A stretch of 14,967 nt of DNA. Source: Bacillota bacterium (GTDB lineage Bacteria; Bacillota; Clostridia; Lachnospirales; Cellulosilyticaceae). This document shows, piece after piece, positions 6,288-14,612 of the stretch (the stretch's first letter is position 1; each line of letters opens with the position of its first letter). Location: positions 1-14,967 of the forward strand of contig JAEWMQ010000068.1 in assembly GCA_023393125.1 (NCBI GenBank), written 5' to 3'. The notes under the pieces are model-generated. The model had not been told where the DNA came from. It saw nothing but the letters and a program-made list of their open reading frames with translations, and did no database searches. A program made the position numbers and the translations under genes.

Positions 6288-7490
6288 TTATTCTTCTCTT
6301 AATGCCTCAACTGGATCTAATTTAGCAGCCTTATAAGCAGGATAAACACCAAATATAATACCAATACTGCTTGAAGTACCTACAGAAAAAGCAATCATGC
6401 CCCATGTTAGTTTAGCTGTTATGCCTATAGCCGAGGCGATTAATACCCCACCAAAGTACCCAACTAAAAGACCTGTTATCCCTCCCAGTAATGTGAGCAT
6501 AAGTGCTTCAATTAAAAACTGAGTTAATATCTGACGATCAGTAGCCCCTAATGCTTTCCTTATTCCAATTTCTCTTGTACGTTCTTTAACGGTTACCATC
6601 ATAATATTCATGATACCAATCCCACCTACCAGAAGAGAAACAGCTGCTACAATACTCGTAAACAAATTAAGTTTATCTAAAATATCATTATAAGTATTAG
6701 AAGCTTCCATCATAGACATAACCATATAAACATCTTCTTTACCATGTCTTTTTTCAAGTAGCTTTCTAATGGGTGTACTATAATCTGAAGCTTCATAGTC
6801 ATCATTAATAATGACCATCGCTTCATAGCTCTTGCCTTGGCCTCCTTGCAAATATTTATCAGCTGTAGTAAAGGGCAAGTACACAATAGGTACAATCATT
6901 TCCTGCGGTGCTGCTGAAGGATAATAGCTTTTAGTAATACCAACTATTTCAAAGCTTTGTACCTCTCCACCAATATTCATATCTATGCTTTTTCCTAAAG
7001 CATATTTAGAATCTTTGACATTAAACATGATTTTAGCAAAATTATCCTCTACTATAATCACATTACTTCTCAAATTCTCATCTTGTTCTAAAAACATCCT
7101 GCCATACTTAAGACTCATAGATTGTACCTTTTCAAAGTCATAAGTAATGCCAAAAAGCATCAAATTTTTTTGTTCCTTCTTATAATTCTTAGCTGTGCCT
7201 ATGTAATTTTCATGGTATGGTAAAACATCCACTACTTCTGGGATTTGACTAATCACTTCAAAATCCTCTGGTGTTAATAAATTATCTTCTGAATAATCCA
7301 TGGTCATAATCTGGATTGTTCCTTTTCCAACACCACTAAACTGGCCATTGACGTAGCCTTTTACACCTTCTCCTAAGCTTAAAATAATAATAACAGCACT
7401 AATACCAATAAGCATGCCTAGCATCGTAAGGAAGGTTCTTAGTTTATTGCCTTTAAGCTGGCTTAAGGCACTTTTTAGCGTTTCTCTCAT
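6288..7490 (-). CDS. MacB/FtsX-type ABC transporter permease (second of a tandem pair)
   Basis: A 400-residue permease with the MacB topology: an N-terminal membrane helix (about 19-41, after LRTFLTMLGMLIGIS), a large extracytoplasmic MacB_PCD domain (about 42-275), then three C-terminal helices forming the FtsX domain (about 277-300, 325-355 and 363-387). The conserved GGIGIMNIMMVTVKERTREI and GIRKALGA segments sit after helix 2, and the protein ends in the typical YPAYKAAKLDPVEALREE. In this family the permease acts as a mechanotransmitter that moves extracytoplasmic substrates rather than forming a simple channel. It follows its paralogue at 7509-8732 by 18 bp. ATG 7490 is preceded by AAGGAAGG. 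The substrate (peptide, lipid or antibiotic) cannot be read from the sequence. Confidence 0.9.
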   Translation of the reverse strand: MRETLKSALSQLKGNKLRTFLTMLGMLIGISAVIIILSLGEGVKGYVNGQFSGVGKGTIQIMTMDYSEDNLLTPEDFEVISQIPEVVDVLPYHENYIGTAKNYKKEQKNLMLFGITYDFEKVQSMSLKYGRMFLEQDENLRSNVIIVEDNFAKIMFNVKDSKYALGKSIDMNIGGEVQSFEIVGITKSYYPSAAPQEMIVPIVYLPFTTADKYLQGGQGKSYEAMVIINDDYEASDYSTPIRKLLEKRHGKEDVYMVMSMMEASNTYNDILDKLNLFTSIVAAVSLLVGGIGIMNIMMVTVKERTREIGIRKALGATDRQILTQFLIEALMLTLLGGITGLLVGYFGGVLIASAIGITAKLTWGMIAFSVGTSSSIGIIFGVYPAYKAAKLDPVEALREE

Positions 7491-7508
7491 TTTTTCTTCC
7501 TTCCTTTC

Positions 7509-8732
7509 TTAATCTGCTCTTAAGGCTTCTATAGGGTCTAACTGCGCCGCTTGATAAGCCGGATATACACCAAATACAAGGCCAATAGTAACTGAGGTTA
7601 GAGTTGCAAATAAGACCATACCTAATGTAAACTCAGCCATAATGCCTAGTTGATTACCAATCATCATAGCACCTATATATCCTAATAGCATCCCTAATGT
7701 CCCTGCTATTAGTGTTACCATCAAAGCCTCAATTAAAAATTGTACTAATATATCTTTATTAGAAGCTCCTAAAGCTTTACGAATTCCGATTTCTCTCGTT
7801 CGCTCTTTAACCGTTACAAGCATAATATTCATAATGCCTACGCCACCTACTACAAGAGAAATACTTGCTATAGCACTAATAAACAAGGTAACAATACTCA
7901 TAATACTATCTACCATCTGAACAATCTGTACATAGGTTTGAATAGTATAGCCATCTTTTAAATGATGTCTTTTATTAAGAATTTGCCCTATCCTAGTGGT
8001 TACTTCACTTTGGTCATAATCATCCTTTACAACACCTGCAATGGTTCTTACAGAACCACCTAAACCTAATAGCTGGTCTAGTCTGCTATAGGGTATATAA
8101 AAAGCCTTTTGAGTAATCATACGGTCTAGTTCTTTTCTACTTAAATCCTTTGCACTATTGGTTTTATAAATCCCTATTATTTGAAAACTAATAGGCTGCT
8201 TGTTAATCGTTATTTCAATCTGCTCTCCCACTACACGCTCATAAGATTTTTCACCAAAAAGTGCTTTAGATACAACATCTGCAATCACCACTGAATTGCT
8301 ATAGGCCTCTTCATCTTTATCATTTAAATTTCTACCAGCTAAAATATCTAGTGGTGAAATTTCATTGACATAAGCAGGTTCAATACCTGAAACATTACAC
8401 AGAAAGCTTTCTCCTTTTTGTGTATAAAGACTACCTCTACTATCATTTCCTCTCACGACACTATCAATTTCTGGTAGTGCTTTAATTAAATTAATGTCTT
8501 CTACATCAATCTTATATTCTGATTTTTGCTCTTTTGCACTAATTTGGAAAACTCCTAAACCCATATCCATAAAGGAACTCTTAATATAGGTTTGGAAGCC
8601 CGTTCCTAAAGCTAAAATCATAATAACGGCTCCTACTCCAATAAACATACCTAACATTGTAAGAATGGTTCTTCCCTTATTTCCCATGAGTTGTTTAATT
8701 GCAGATCTAATGCTTTCACCTAACATATTCAT
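7509..8732 (-). CDS. MacB/FtsX-type ABC transporter permease (first of a tandem pair)
   Basis: A 407-residue paralogue of the next gene with the same layout: N-terminal helix after GRTILTMLGMFIGVG (about 20-43), an extracytoplasmic MacB_PCD domain (about 44-280), and a C-terminal FtsX domain with GGVGIMNIMLVTVKERTREI, GIRKALGA and a final YPAYQAAQLDPIEALRAD. The two proteins are nearly identical through the FtsX core but differ through the extracytoplasmic domain, which suits a heterodimeric transporter driven by the single ATPase upstream. The ATG at 8732 shares its A with the ATPase stop (TAATG), and AGAGGT lies 8-9 nt upstream, so translation is probably coupled. A second in-frame ATG two codons later (8726) is possible. 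Confidence 0.9.
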   Translation of the reverse strand: MNMLGESIRSAIKQLMGNKGRTILTMLGMFIGVGAVIMILALGTGFQTYIKSSFMDMGLGVFQISAKEQKSEYKIDVEDINLIKALPEIDSVVRGNDSRGSLYTQKGESFLCNVSGIEPAYVNEISPLDILAGRNLNDKDEEAYSNSVVIADVVSKALFGEKSYERVVGEQIEITINKQPISFQIIGIYKTNSAKDLSRKELDRMITQKAFYIPYSRLDQLLGLGGSVRTIAGVVKDDYDQSEVTTRIGQILNKRHHLKDGYTIQTYVQIVQMVDSIMSIVTLFISAIASISLVVGGVGIMNIMLVTVKERTREIGIRKALGASNKDILVQFLIEALMVTLIAGTLGMLLGYIGAMMIGNQLGIMAEFTLGMVLFATLTSVTIGLVFGVYPAYQAAQLDPIEALRAD

Positions 8733-9427
8733 TAGGATATACCTCTCCTATTTTGTATAGGTGCATCATCAATAATGATACCATCTCTAAATACAACTCT
8801 TCTTTTAGTAAATTCTGCAATATCTGGTTCATGGGTAACCATAACAATTGTAACACCTTCATTATTTAAACCTTGAAAAATATTCATTATTTCTGCACTA
8901 GATTTACTATCTAAGTTTCCTGTAGGTTCATCTGCTAAAATAATAGCTGGATTATTAACAAGGGCTCTGGCAATGGCTACTCTTTGCCTTTGACCACCTG
9001 ATATTTCATTGGGAGTATGTTTAATACGATTTCCCAGACCTACTCTAATGAGCGCATCAACTGCACGTTCTCTTCTCTCTCTTGGCTTAATACCTGCATA
9101 CATCATAGGCAGTTCCACATTTTCAGTAATAGTCAGCTTAGGTAATAAATTAAAGGATTGAAAGACGAAACCTATTTTTTGATTTCTAATTTTGGAGAAA
9201 TCTTTATCCTTTGCCTGCGAAATATTAATACCATCTAGTATGTAAGTCCCACTAGTAGCATGATCAAGACAACCTAAAATTTGTAAGAAAGTTGATTTAC
9301 CTGAACCAGAAGCACCCATGATAGATACGAACTCTTCTTTTTCTACCTTGAAGTCAATATCAAATAAAGCTTGAAGCTCTAGGCGACCATTTCTATAAAT
9401 TTTATTCACTTTTTGAATATCTATCAT
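8732..9427 (-). CDS. LolD/MacB-type ABC transporter ATP-binding protein
   Basis: A 231-residue ATPase of the LolD/MacB/FtsE class. Walker A is GASGSGKST (38-46), the Q-loop Gln is 90, the signature is ISGGQRQR (142-149), Walker B is IILADEP (162-168) with catalytic Glu167, and the switch is His199. The phrase ADEPTGNLDSKSS after Walker B is diagnostic of this class of exporters working with FtsX-type permeases. It energises the two permeases encoded just downstream. The ATG at 9427 overlaps the stop of the membrane fusion protein (ATGA). The C-terminus is short, with no fused permease, unlike E. coli MacB, where ATPase and permease are one chain. Confidence 0.93.
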   Translation of the reverse strand: MIDIQKVNKIYRNGRLELQALFDIDFKVEKEEFVSIMGASGSGKSTFLQILGCLDHATSGTYILDGINISQAKDKDFSKIRNQKIGFVFQSFNLLPKLTITENVELPMMYAGIKPRERRERAVDALIRVGLGNRIKHTPNEISGGQRQRVAIARALVNNPAIILADEPTGNLDSKSSAEIMNIFQGLNNEGVTIVMVTHEPDIAEFTKRRVVFRDGIIIDDAPIQNRRGIS

Positions 9428-10863
9428 TGTTCATCACCCAACTTCTCATAAGACACTTTTGTTCCATCTGCTAAGTAATCAGCAGGATTACTTACAACTA
9501 GTTCACCTTCTTCTACACCTTCTATTTCTGTGTATAAACCATTATTTAAGCCTTGTTTAACATCTTTTCTACTGATGCTTCCATCCTCAGCCACTACATA
9601 AACATAATAATTTTTATCATCATCTTCCATAACTGCTAAAATAGGTGCAACGCATACATCTGTTCTTGTATCAGTAATAATCTTTACATCTACAGAAAAA
9701 CCTGGTTTAATCACTTCACCCGGCTGTGTTACTTCTACTTTAACTGGCAGTGAAACTGTTTCACCACTAGAACTTTGTTTCACATCTGCTACAGCTGCCA
9801 CCTTAGCAACTTTACCTGCTACTTCAATAGTTTTAGAACCTGTATATTTAATAACTGCATCTAAACCGACTCTTAAGTCTGCTGCATAATAAGGTGAAAT
9901 ATCACAAGTTACTTCTAATTTGCTAGGATCTACAATCGTTAAAATTTTACTTCCTGCTACTACAGGCATACCTTCTTCTTCTGGTAGGTATGTAATAACA
10001 CCATTCATAGGAGCTACTACGTTTGTTGATGTATTTTGAAGATTATTTTTAGCTATATAAATTTGACTTTCTAAGCTCTTAATTTGACCTTCAGCTGAAG
10101 CAATTTGTTGCTTTTTATTAGTATCCTCTACTTTATTATTTAATAAATCCAAGCTATACTCAGCTGTTTCAATTTGTAAGTCCATTTGCTTTAAGCTTGA
10201 CTCAAGACTAGTAATAGCAGCTTTCATTTGGTCGATATTTTGATTCAAAGTTGTTACTCTATCTTTAGAATCATCTAGCTCTTTTTGAGATAAAGCTCCT
10301 GCTTCAAAAAGTTCCTCATTTACTTTTAAATCTGTTTCAGCTTGTTTTAAATCTTTTTCTAAATTTGATAGATCTACTTTTTTATTTGCTATGTTAGTTT
10401 CTACATCTTTTTTGCTATTTTTTAACTGTGTTAAATTAGCTTGTGCACTTAGGATATCTCCTTTGGAAGCCGCACCAAGTAAACTATTTAAACTTTCTTT
10501 TGCTGCTACTAATTGTGCTTCTAAAGCTTCTAGATTTTTTTGACTTGAAAGCTCTGCTTCCTGATCTAATACTAAAATCACTTCTCCTTGCTTTACTGTA
10601 TCTCCTACTTCTTTATTAATAGTTATAATTTTATTACTTGCATCAAGATAAACGGTTTGACTGTCAACTGCTTTTAGCTTACCACTTGAAGAAATTTTTG
10701 CTTCTATATTATCTTTTTTGATTTTCTCAACTTGTACACGTGGTCCTTCTTTATAGCCTCCAATTGTTTCTTCCACCTGTGGTTTATTCATACTTGCCAC
10801 AATGCCCAATACAATCATAATACCCACCACGCCAATAATGATGTACTTCTTTTTGCCTTTCAT
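9424..10863 (-). CDS. Membrane fusion protein (HlyD/MacA-type periplasmic-adaptor family)
   Basis: A 479-residue adaptor subunit of the exporter. A basic N-terminus and one membrane helix (YIIIGVVGIMIVLGIVASM, 7-25) anchor it, without a lipobox. The first half of a lipoyl/barrel-sandwich domain is about 55-100 (ending VGDTVKQGEVILVLD). A long helical hairpin of about 175 residues (102-278) follows, then the second half-motif (VVAPMNGVITYL, 282-293), a beta-barrel (about 312-398) and a C-terminal membrane-proximal domain (about 400-470). The hairpin tip contains ELFEAGALSQKELDD (184-198), the region that meets TolC in diderm systems, though the usual Arg is absent. ATG 10863 has AAGGAGG 6 nt upstream. 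It is the first gene of the operon and overlaps the ATPase start by 4 bases. Confidence 0.92.
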   Translation of the reverse strand: MKGKKKYIIIGVVGIMIVLGIVASMNKPQVEETIGGYKEGPRVQVEKIKKDNIEAKISSSGKLKAVDSQTVYLDASNKIITINKEVGDTVKQGEVILVLDQEAELSSQKNLEALEAQLVAAKESLNSLLGAASKGDILSAQANLTQLKNSKKDVETNIANKKVDLSNLEKDLKQAETDLKVNEELFEAGALSQKELDDSKDRVTTLNQNIDQMKAAITSLESSLKQMDLQIETAEYSLDLLNNKVEDTNKKQQIASAEGQIKSLESQIYIAKNNLQNTSTNVVAPMNGVITYLPEEEGMPVVAGSKILTIVDPSKLEVTCDISPYYAADLRVGLDAVIKYTGSKTIEVAGKVAKVAAVADVKQSSSGETVSLPVKVEVTQPGEVIKPGFSVDVKIITDTRTDVCVAPILAVMEDDDKNYYVYVVAEDGSISRKDVKQGLNNGLYTEIEGVEEGELVVSNPADYLADGTKVSYEKLGDEQ

Positions 10864-11173
10864 ATAATCCTCCTTTAACGGTTCGTTTTACTTATAGCTA
10901 TTATTTTATACTTACTAACAATTATTATAAGTGACAATCCTTAATTTTCAATTAAAATTCAATTAATTAATAAAAAACTTATAATTACCTCTCTACCCAC
11001 TTACGTTAAACTTCTCATATTATTTAAACTAATACTTTTATTCTGTCACTATCTTATCGTTATAACATTTCATTATGTAGCTATAAAGAAGAACTTTTCC
11101 TAAAATAAGCATATTTTATCTATTCTGTCATAACTTAATAATAAATACTCATTGTCCATTTTAGGAGGTCTCT
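10864..11173. other. Divergent intergenic region between the export operon and the small membrane-protein gene
   Basis: This 310-bp AT-rich region holds the export-operon promoter (10924-10951) and its ribosome binding site on the left, and the AGGAGG of the plus-strand small gene (11163-11168) on the right. Between them are a 10-bp direct repeat, TATTCTGTCA, at 11039-11048 and 11121-11130, and a 7-bp inverted repeat, TAAAATA-AGCA-TATTTTA, at 11101-11118. I found no convincing promoter for the plus-strand gene and no open frame that looks like a gene. Confidence 0.6.
10924..10951 (-). promoter_or_regulatory. Sigma-A promoter of the export operon
   Basis: On the minus strand TTGAAA (10951-10946), a 16-bp spacer and a perfect TATAAT (10929-10924) precede the membrane fusion protein gene. 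The predicted start of transcription is near 10917, leaving a leader of about 54 nt. The DNA upstream is very AT-rich with AATTTT/AAAATT tracts, which could act as an UP element. Confidence 0.65.
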
Positions 11174-11434
11174 ATGAAACGTCCCACAAAAAGTAATGTG
11201 ATAGATTATACCCATGTTTACAATGTACTTACCTTAGCTATTACTTTCTTCCTACTTTATATAGGTATTAACTTTTTTCTACCTTTTGCTAACTTTCTTT
11301 CCTTTTTAGGGCTTGCCTTAGGAAGTTTCTACGTTATTGTTTACCTTTTTAGTAAAAAGAGAGTTCACTTAATGATCGCTTTAATGAGTACCATTACTTC
11401 TATTTTGCTTAGCCTAGCTTTCATCTATTTATAA
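11174..11434 (+). CDS. Small hydrophobic membrane protein of unknown function
   Basis: An 86-residue protein that I do not assign to a family. After a basic, polar N-terminus (MKRPTKSNVIDYTHVYN) come three hydrophobic stretches, about 18-39, 41-60 and 67-86, separated by a short SKKRVH basic loop. This predicts three membrane helices and almost no soluble part. The gene is convincing: AGGAGG lies 5 nt before the ATG, and a terminator hairpin follows about 30 bp after the stop. It is the only plus-strand gene in the window. It is divergent from the export operon, with which it shares the 310-bp upstream region, and convergent with the pullulanase gene. A role tied to either neighbour is possible, but nothing in the sequence shows it. 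Confidence 0.75.
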   Translation: MKRPTKSNVIDYTHVYNVLTLAITFFLLYIGINFFLPFANFLSFLGLALGSFYVIVYLFSKKRVHLMIALMSTITSILLSLAFIYL

Positions 11435-11458
11435 GACTATATAATCTATTTTTTTAGC

Positions 11459-11496
11459 AAAAAAATGCTCTGAGTCCTTTTCTCAGAGCACTTTTT
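11459..11496. terminator. Bidirectional rho-independent terminator
   Basis: Perfect 9-bp arms TGCTCTGAG (11466-11474) and CTCAGAGCA (11482-11490) surround a 7-nt loop. A run of seven A residues (11459-11465) precedes the hairpin, and CTTTTT follows it (11491-11496). It therefore works as a terminator in both directions: for the small plus-strand gene ending at 11434 and for the pullulanase gene ending at 11517 on the minus strand. Confidence 0.88.
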
Positions 11497-11516
11497 GATT
11501 CTTTAACTGAATCTCC

Positions 11517-14500
11517 TTAATGTTTATTTTTTAACTTCTTTCTCACGCCCAAAGCAGCTGCTGCTGCTACTAAAGCACCACCTGCAATATAGGCTAGTGT
11601 TTTAGCCTGAGACTTAGTTGTTTCATTTTGACTATCTACTTGTTCATCTGTGCTTGCCTTTGTATCTTTTGCTTTTACTAATACCATTGCACTTCTACTA
11701 GGTACTACAACTTCATTACCTGTTATAGTTTCTATTGGTTCGATTCCCGCTACTTGATTATTAACGACTACTTCCCAACCTTCCCTATCTAAGGCTACTT
11801 TTTGTTCTTCCTTATTGGCATTAAATAAAACAACAATTTCTTCCCATTCATCGCCATTGGCATGGCCACTTATTTTATAGCCCACCATTTCTTCAGCTGG
11901 CATGTCAAAGAAGGTTAAATGCTTACTAATTTCTTCTGCTGTAGTCATTCGAAAAGCTGGATGATTTTTTCTTAGCTCTATAAGCCCTTTATAATAATCA
12001 TACACATCTTTAAAACCAATTTTTCTACTCCAATCTAATTGATTAACCTCATCACCCGCTGAAAAGCTATTCTCATTACCACCCTTAGTACGTACGAACT
12101 CCACACCTGCATGTAAGAAAGGAACACCTTGTGAGGTAAGTACCATAGCATTACTTAGTTTATGAATCTTTAGTCTTTCTTCCATGCCATCTTCTGGATT
12201 AGTTAGTTCAATCTTGTCCCATAAAGTTAAATTATCATGAGCTGATACATAATTAACGGTTTGACTTGGTGATTTTGCAAAAGGTGCTTTTGAATAGTTC
12301 ACCTGTGTATAATCAACTTGTGGATGCTTAGTGGCTCCTACAATACCAAATTTAATGGTTTCCTCAAATCCTAATCCACCATTTGCAAACCCTGGAGCAG
12401 TACTTTCAAAGACATGACCTTTAATACCATCTCTAAAATCATCACTAAAAACAGCTATCCCATTTAGTTTGCTTGCATTTACTTTAAGTGCTTGTTTATT
12501 AGTAGGTAAGGTAGAAGAGGAAGCAGTCCAACCTTCACCATAAATTAAGATCTCTGGATTGATTTTATCTAATTCAGTGCGAATCTCATTCATTGTATCG
12601 ATATCTATAAGTCCCATAAGGTCAAATCTAAAACCATCAATCTTGTATTCTTTAGCCCAGTATACCACTGATTCTACAATCATCTTTCTTACCATAGCTC
12701 GCTCTGATGCAATTTCATTACCACAACCTGAACCATTCGAGAAGCTACCATCTAAATTCTTTCTATAATAATAGTCTGGCACAATAAGATTCAAATTAGA
12801 ATCTGCACTTTTAGCCGTATGATTGTAAACCACATCCATAATAACACCTACATCATTTTGGTGAAGCGTCTGTATAGCCTCTTTAAATTCTTTTACTCTT
12901 ACTTCTCCATGATAAGGATCTGTGGCATAAGACCCTTCTGGTACATTATAATTTTGTGGGTCATATCCCCAGTTAAAATCATTTTCTTCTAACTTAGTTT
13001 CATCAATAGAGCTATAATCAAAAACTGGTAGTAGATGAACATATGTAACCCCTAATTCTTTTATATGACTAAGGCCTGTTTTTACACCTGTACTAGTTGT
13101 CGTCTCAGTTTCTGTTAAACCCAAAAATTTACCTTTATGAGTAATTCCTGAATTTTCATGAGTTGATAAGTCTCTTATATGTAGTTCATAAATAATGGCA
13201 TCTGTTGGATTCTTAAGCTCTGGTCCTTTTTGTGTTTCCCATCCTTCTGGATTCGTTCCTGCAAGGTCAATTACCATGGCTCTCATGCCATTTACACCGG
13301 TTGTTCTTGCATAAGGATCTACAACTTCTCGCCATTCTCCATTAATACATATCTTATAAGTATAATAAACACCATTTTGATTACCCTCAATTGTAGCACT
13401 CCAAGTACCTTTTTCTTGTTTTATCATTGGCAGTTTTTGTAGTACTTTACCATCATTTCCTGCCTCATAAAGGATGACTTCAACTTCACTAGCTGTAGGT
13501 GCCCATAATTTAAAAGCTGTACGCTCTTTTTGGTAGTTAGCTCCTAAATCATCTCCCTCATAATAATAAAGCTGGTTAAAAGCTTCTGTATTAAAAATCT
13601 CTCCTGCCGTCGCTATCTTTGCTTCATAACCATCTTTAGTTACTTCATAAGTACCATTAAAGTCAATGGTCTCAGCTAAGTAAAGCTTAGCACCTTTAGC
13701 TAGTCCACCTTCCATTTCATCTAATAGCTCTACTTTATTAATTGCTATTTTCTTTCCTGCTTTAGTTACACTAAAATCCGCTATAAGATCTTCCTTTGAT
13801 TCAAAAGGAACATTAACACCTAAACAAATACTTTCCATTGTATCCATGGTTGCCCAGCTCACACTAGGTTTAACGTACATTTCTTCTTTACTGTATCCCA
13901 CTTTTTCCTCTCCTTGCTTTAAGTAAATATCAATTTTCCCATTCTCGTCAGCTTTAGTAGTAGAAATAAAACGATCTATTTCCACATCTTTATTTTGTAC
14001 ATCTTTTTTATAGAGCCAGAATCCTAACTTACGTATTGCCCCTATGTCTTTTACTGTAAAGGTTGCCACCTTACCATAGGCATCTTCCTTTTCAAAGTCA
14101 TAACTTATACCATCTTTACCCTCGGGCCATAACCACAGTTTCCAATCTTCATAATTTTTATCATACCTATTATAATGTACATTCAAAGTTACTTGTTCTG
14201 GCAACATTACTAAGCCACCAGAAAGATTTGGCTCTTCTGTATAAATGGTTTCATCTCCTGATACTAACCATATCTCATTTGTAGTCTCCGTTGTTGCCAC
14301 AAATCGGTCATCTGATACATCTTTTGCCCAATCATTGGTCCTTACAATAAAACCCACCTTATTAGCCGCTTCCTCTAGAGGAATAACCACCTTTACGCCA
14401 AATTCATCTTGCTCAGAAAATTCGGTAACGTTTCCATCTTTTCCGTCAAGCCACATCCACAAGTTCCATTCCTCATACTGCTTATCTGGTCTGTAATAAT

Positions 14501-14612
14501 GAATAATTAATTGTTTTTCTGCATTAGGCGTAGCTTCCAAAGGAACCATTCCTTGAAACAAATTCAAGATAAGTATACAGACTAAAATCATCCCCACATA
14601 TTTTTTCTTCAT
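11517..14612 (-). CDS. pulA: Secreted type I pullulanase (GH13_14) with tandem CBM41 modules and C-terminal membrane anchor
   Basis: A 1031-residue enzyme that hydrolyses alpha-1,6 branches of pullulan and starch outside the cell. A signal peptide (about 1-28) leads into two CBM41 modules (about 35-127, with YRPDKQYEEWNLWMW, and 142-240, with YNRYDKNYEDWKLWLW). These are followed by a beta domain (about 245-345), a CBM48 domain (about 362-455) and the GH13 barrel (about 470-890). Type I markers are NWGYDPQNY (547-555) and VVYNH (594-598). The nucleophile is Asp664 in GFRFDLMG, the acid/base is Glu693 in YGEGW, and the stabilising Asp793 is in VSAHDN. The C-terminus has a polar linker, an Ala-rich hydrophobic helix (about 1006-1022) and a basic tail, but no LPXTG. 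The ATG at 14612 is chosen for its GGAGGG site and signal peptide; a GTG at 14666 would add 18 residues and has no site. Confidence 0.95.
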   Translation of the reverse strand: MKKKYVGMILVCILILNLFQGMVPLEATPNAEKQLIIHYYRPDKQYEEWNLWMWLDGKDGNVTEFSEQDEFGVKVVIPLEEAANKVGFIVRTNDWAKDVSDDRFVATTETTNEIWLVSGDETIYTEEPNLSGGLVMLPEQVTLNVHYNRYDKNYEDWKLWLWPEGKDGISYDFEKEDAYGKVATFTVKDIGAIRKLGFWLYKKDVQNKDVEIDRFISTTKADENGKIDIYLKQGEEKVGYSKEEMYVKPSVSWATMDTMESICLGVNVPFESKEDLIADFSVTKAGKKIAINKVELLDEMEGGLAKGAKLYLAETIDFNGTYEVTKDGYEAKIATAGEIFNTEAFNQLYYYEGDDLGANYQKERTAFKLWAPTASEVEVILYEAGNDGKVLQKLPMIKQEKGTWSATIEGNQNGVYYTYKICINGEWREVVDPYARTTGVNGMRAMVIDLAGTNPEGWETQKGPELKNPTDAIIYELHIRDLSTHENSGITHKGKFLGLTETETTTSTGVKTGLSHIKELGVTYVHLLPVFDYSSIDETKLEENDFNWGYDPQNYNVPEGSYATDPYHGEVRVKEFKEAIQTLHQNDVGVIMDVVYNHTAKSADSNLNLIVPDYYYRKNLDGSFSNGSGCGNEIASERAMVRKMIVESVVYWAKEYKIDGFRFDLMGLIDIDTMNEIRTELDKINPEILIYGEGWTASSSTLPTNKQALKVNASKLNGIAVFSDDFRDGIKGHVFESTAPGFANGGLGFEETIKFGIVGATKHPQVDYTQVNYSKAPFAKSPSQTVNYVSAHDNLTLWDKIELTNPEDGMEERLKIHKLSNAMVLTSQGVPFLHAGVEFVRTKGGNENSFSAGDEVNQLDWSRKIGFKDVYDYYKGLIELRKNHPAFRMTTAEEISKHLTFFDMPAEEMVGYKISGHANGDEWEEIVVLFNANKEEQKVALDREGWEVVVNNQVAGIEPIETITGNEVVVPSRSAMVLVKAKDTKASTDEQVDSQNETTKSQAKTLAYIAGGALVAAAAALGVRKKLKNKH

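Noticed and set aside
10912..10938. Alternative export-operon promoter TTGTCA with a downstream TATAAA
   Set aside because: The spacing is about 21 bp, too long; TTGAAA with TATAAT at 16 bp is better.
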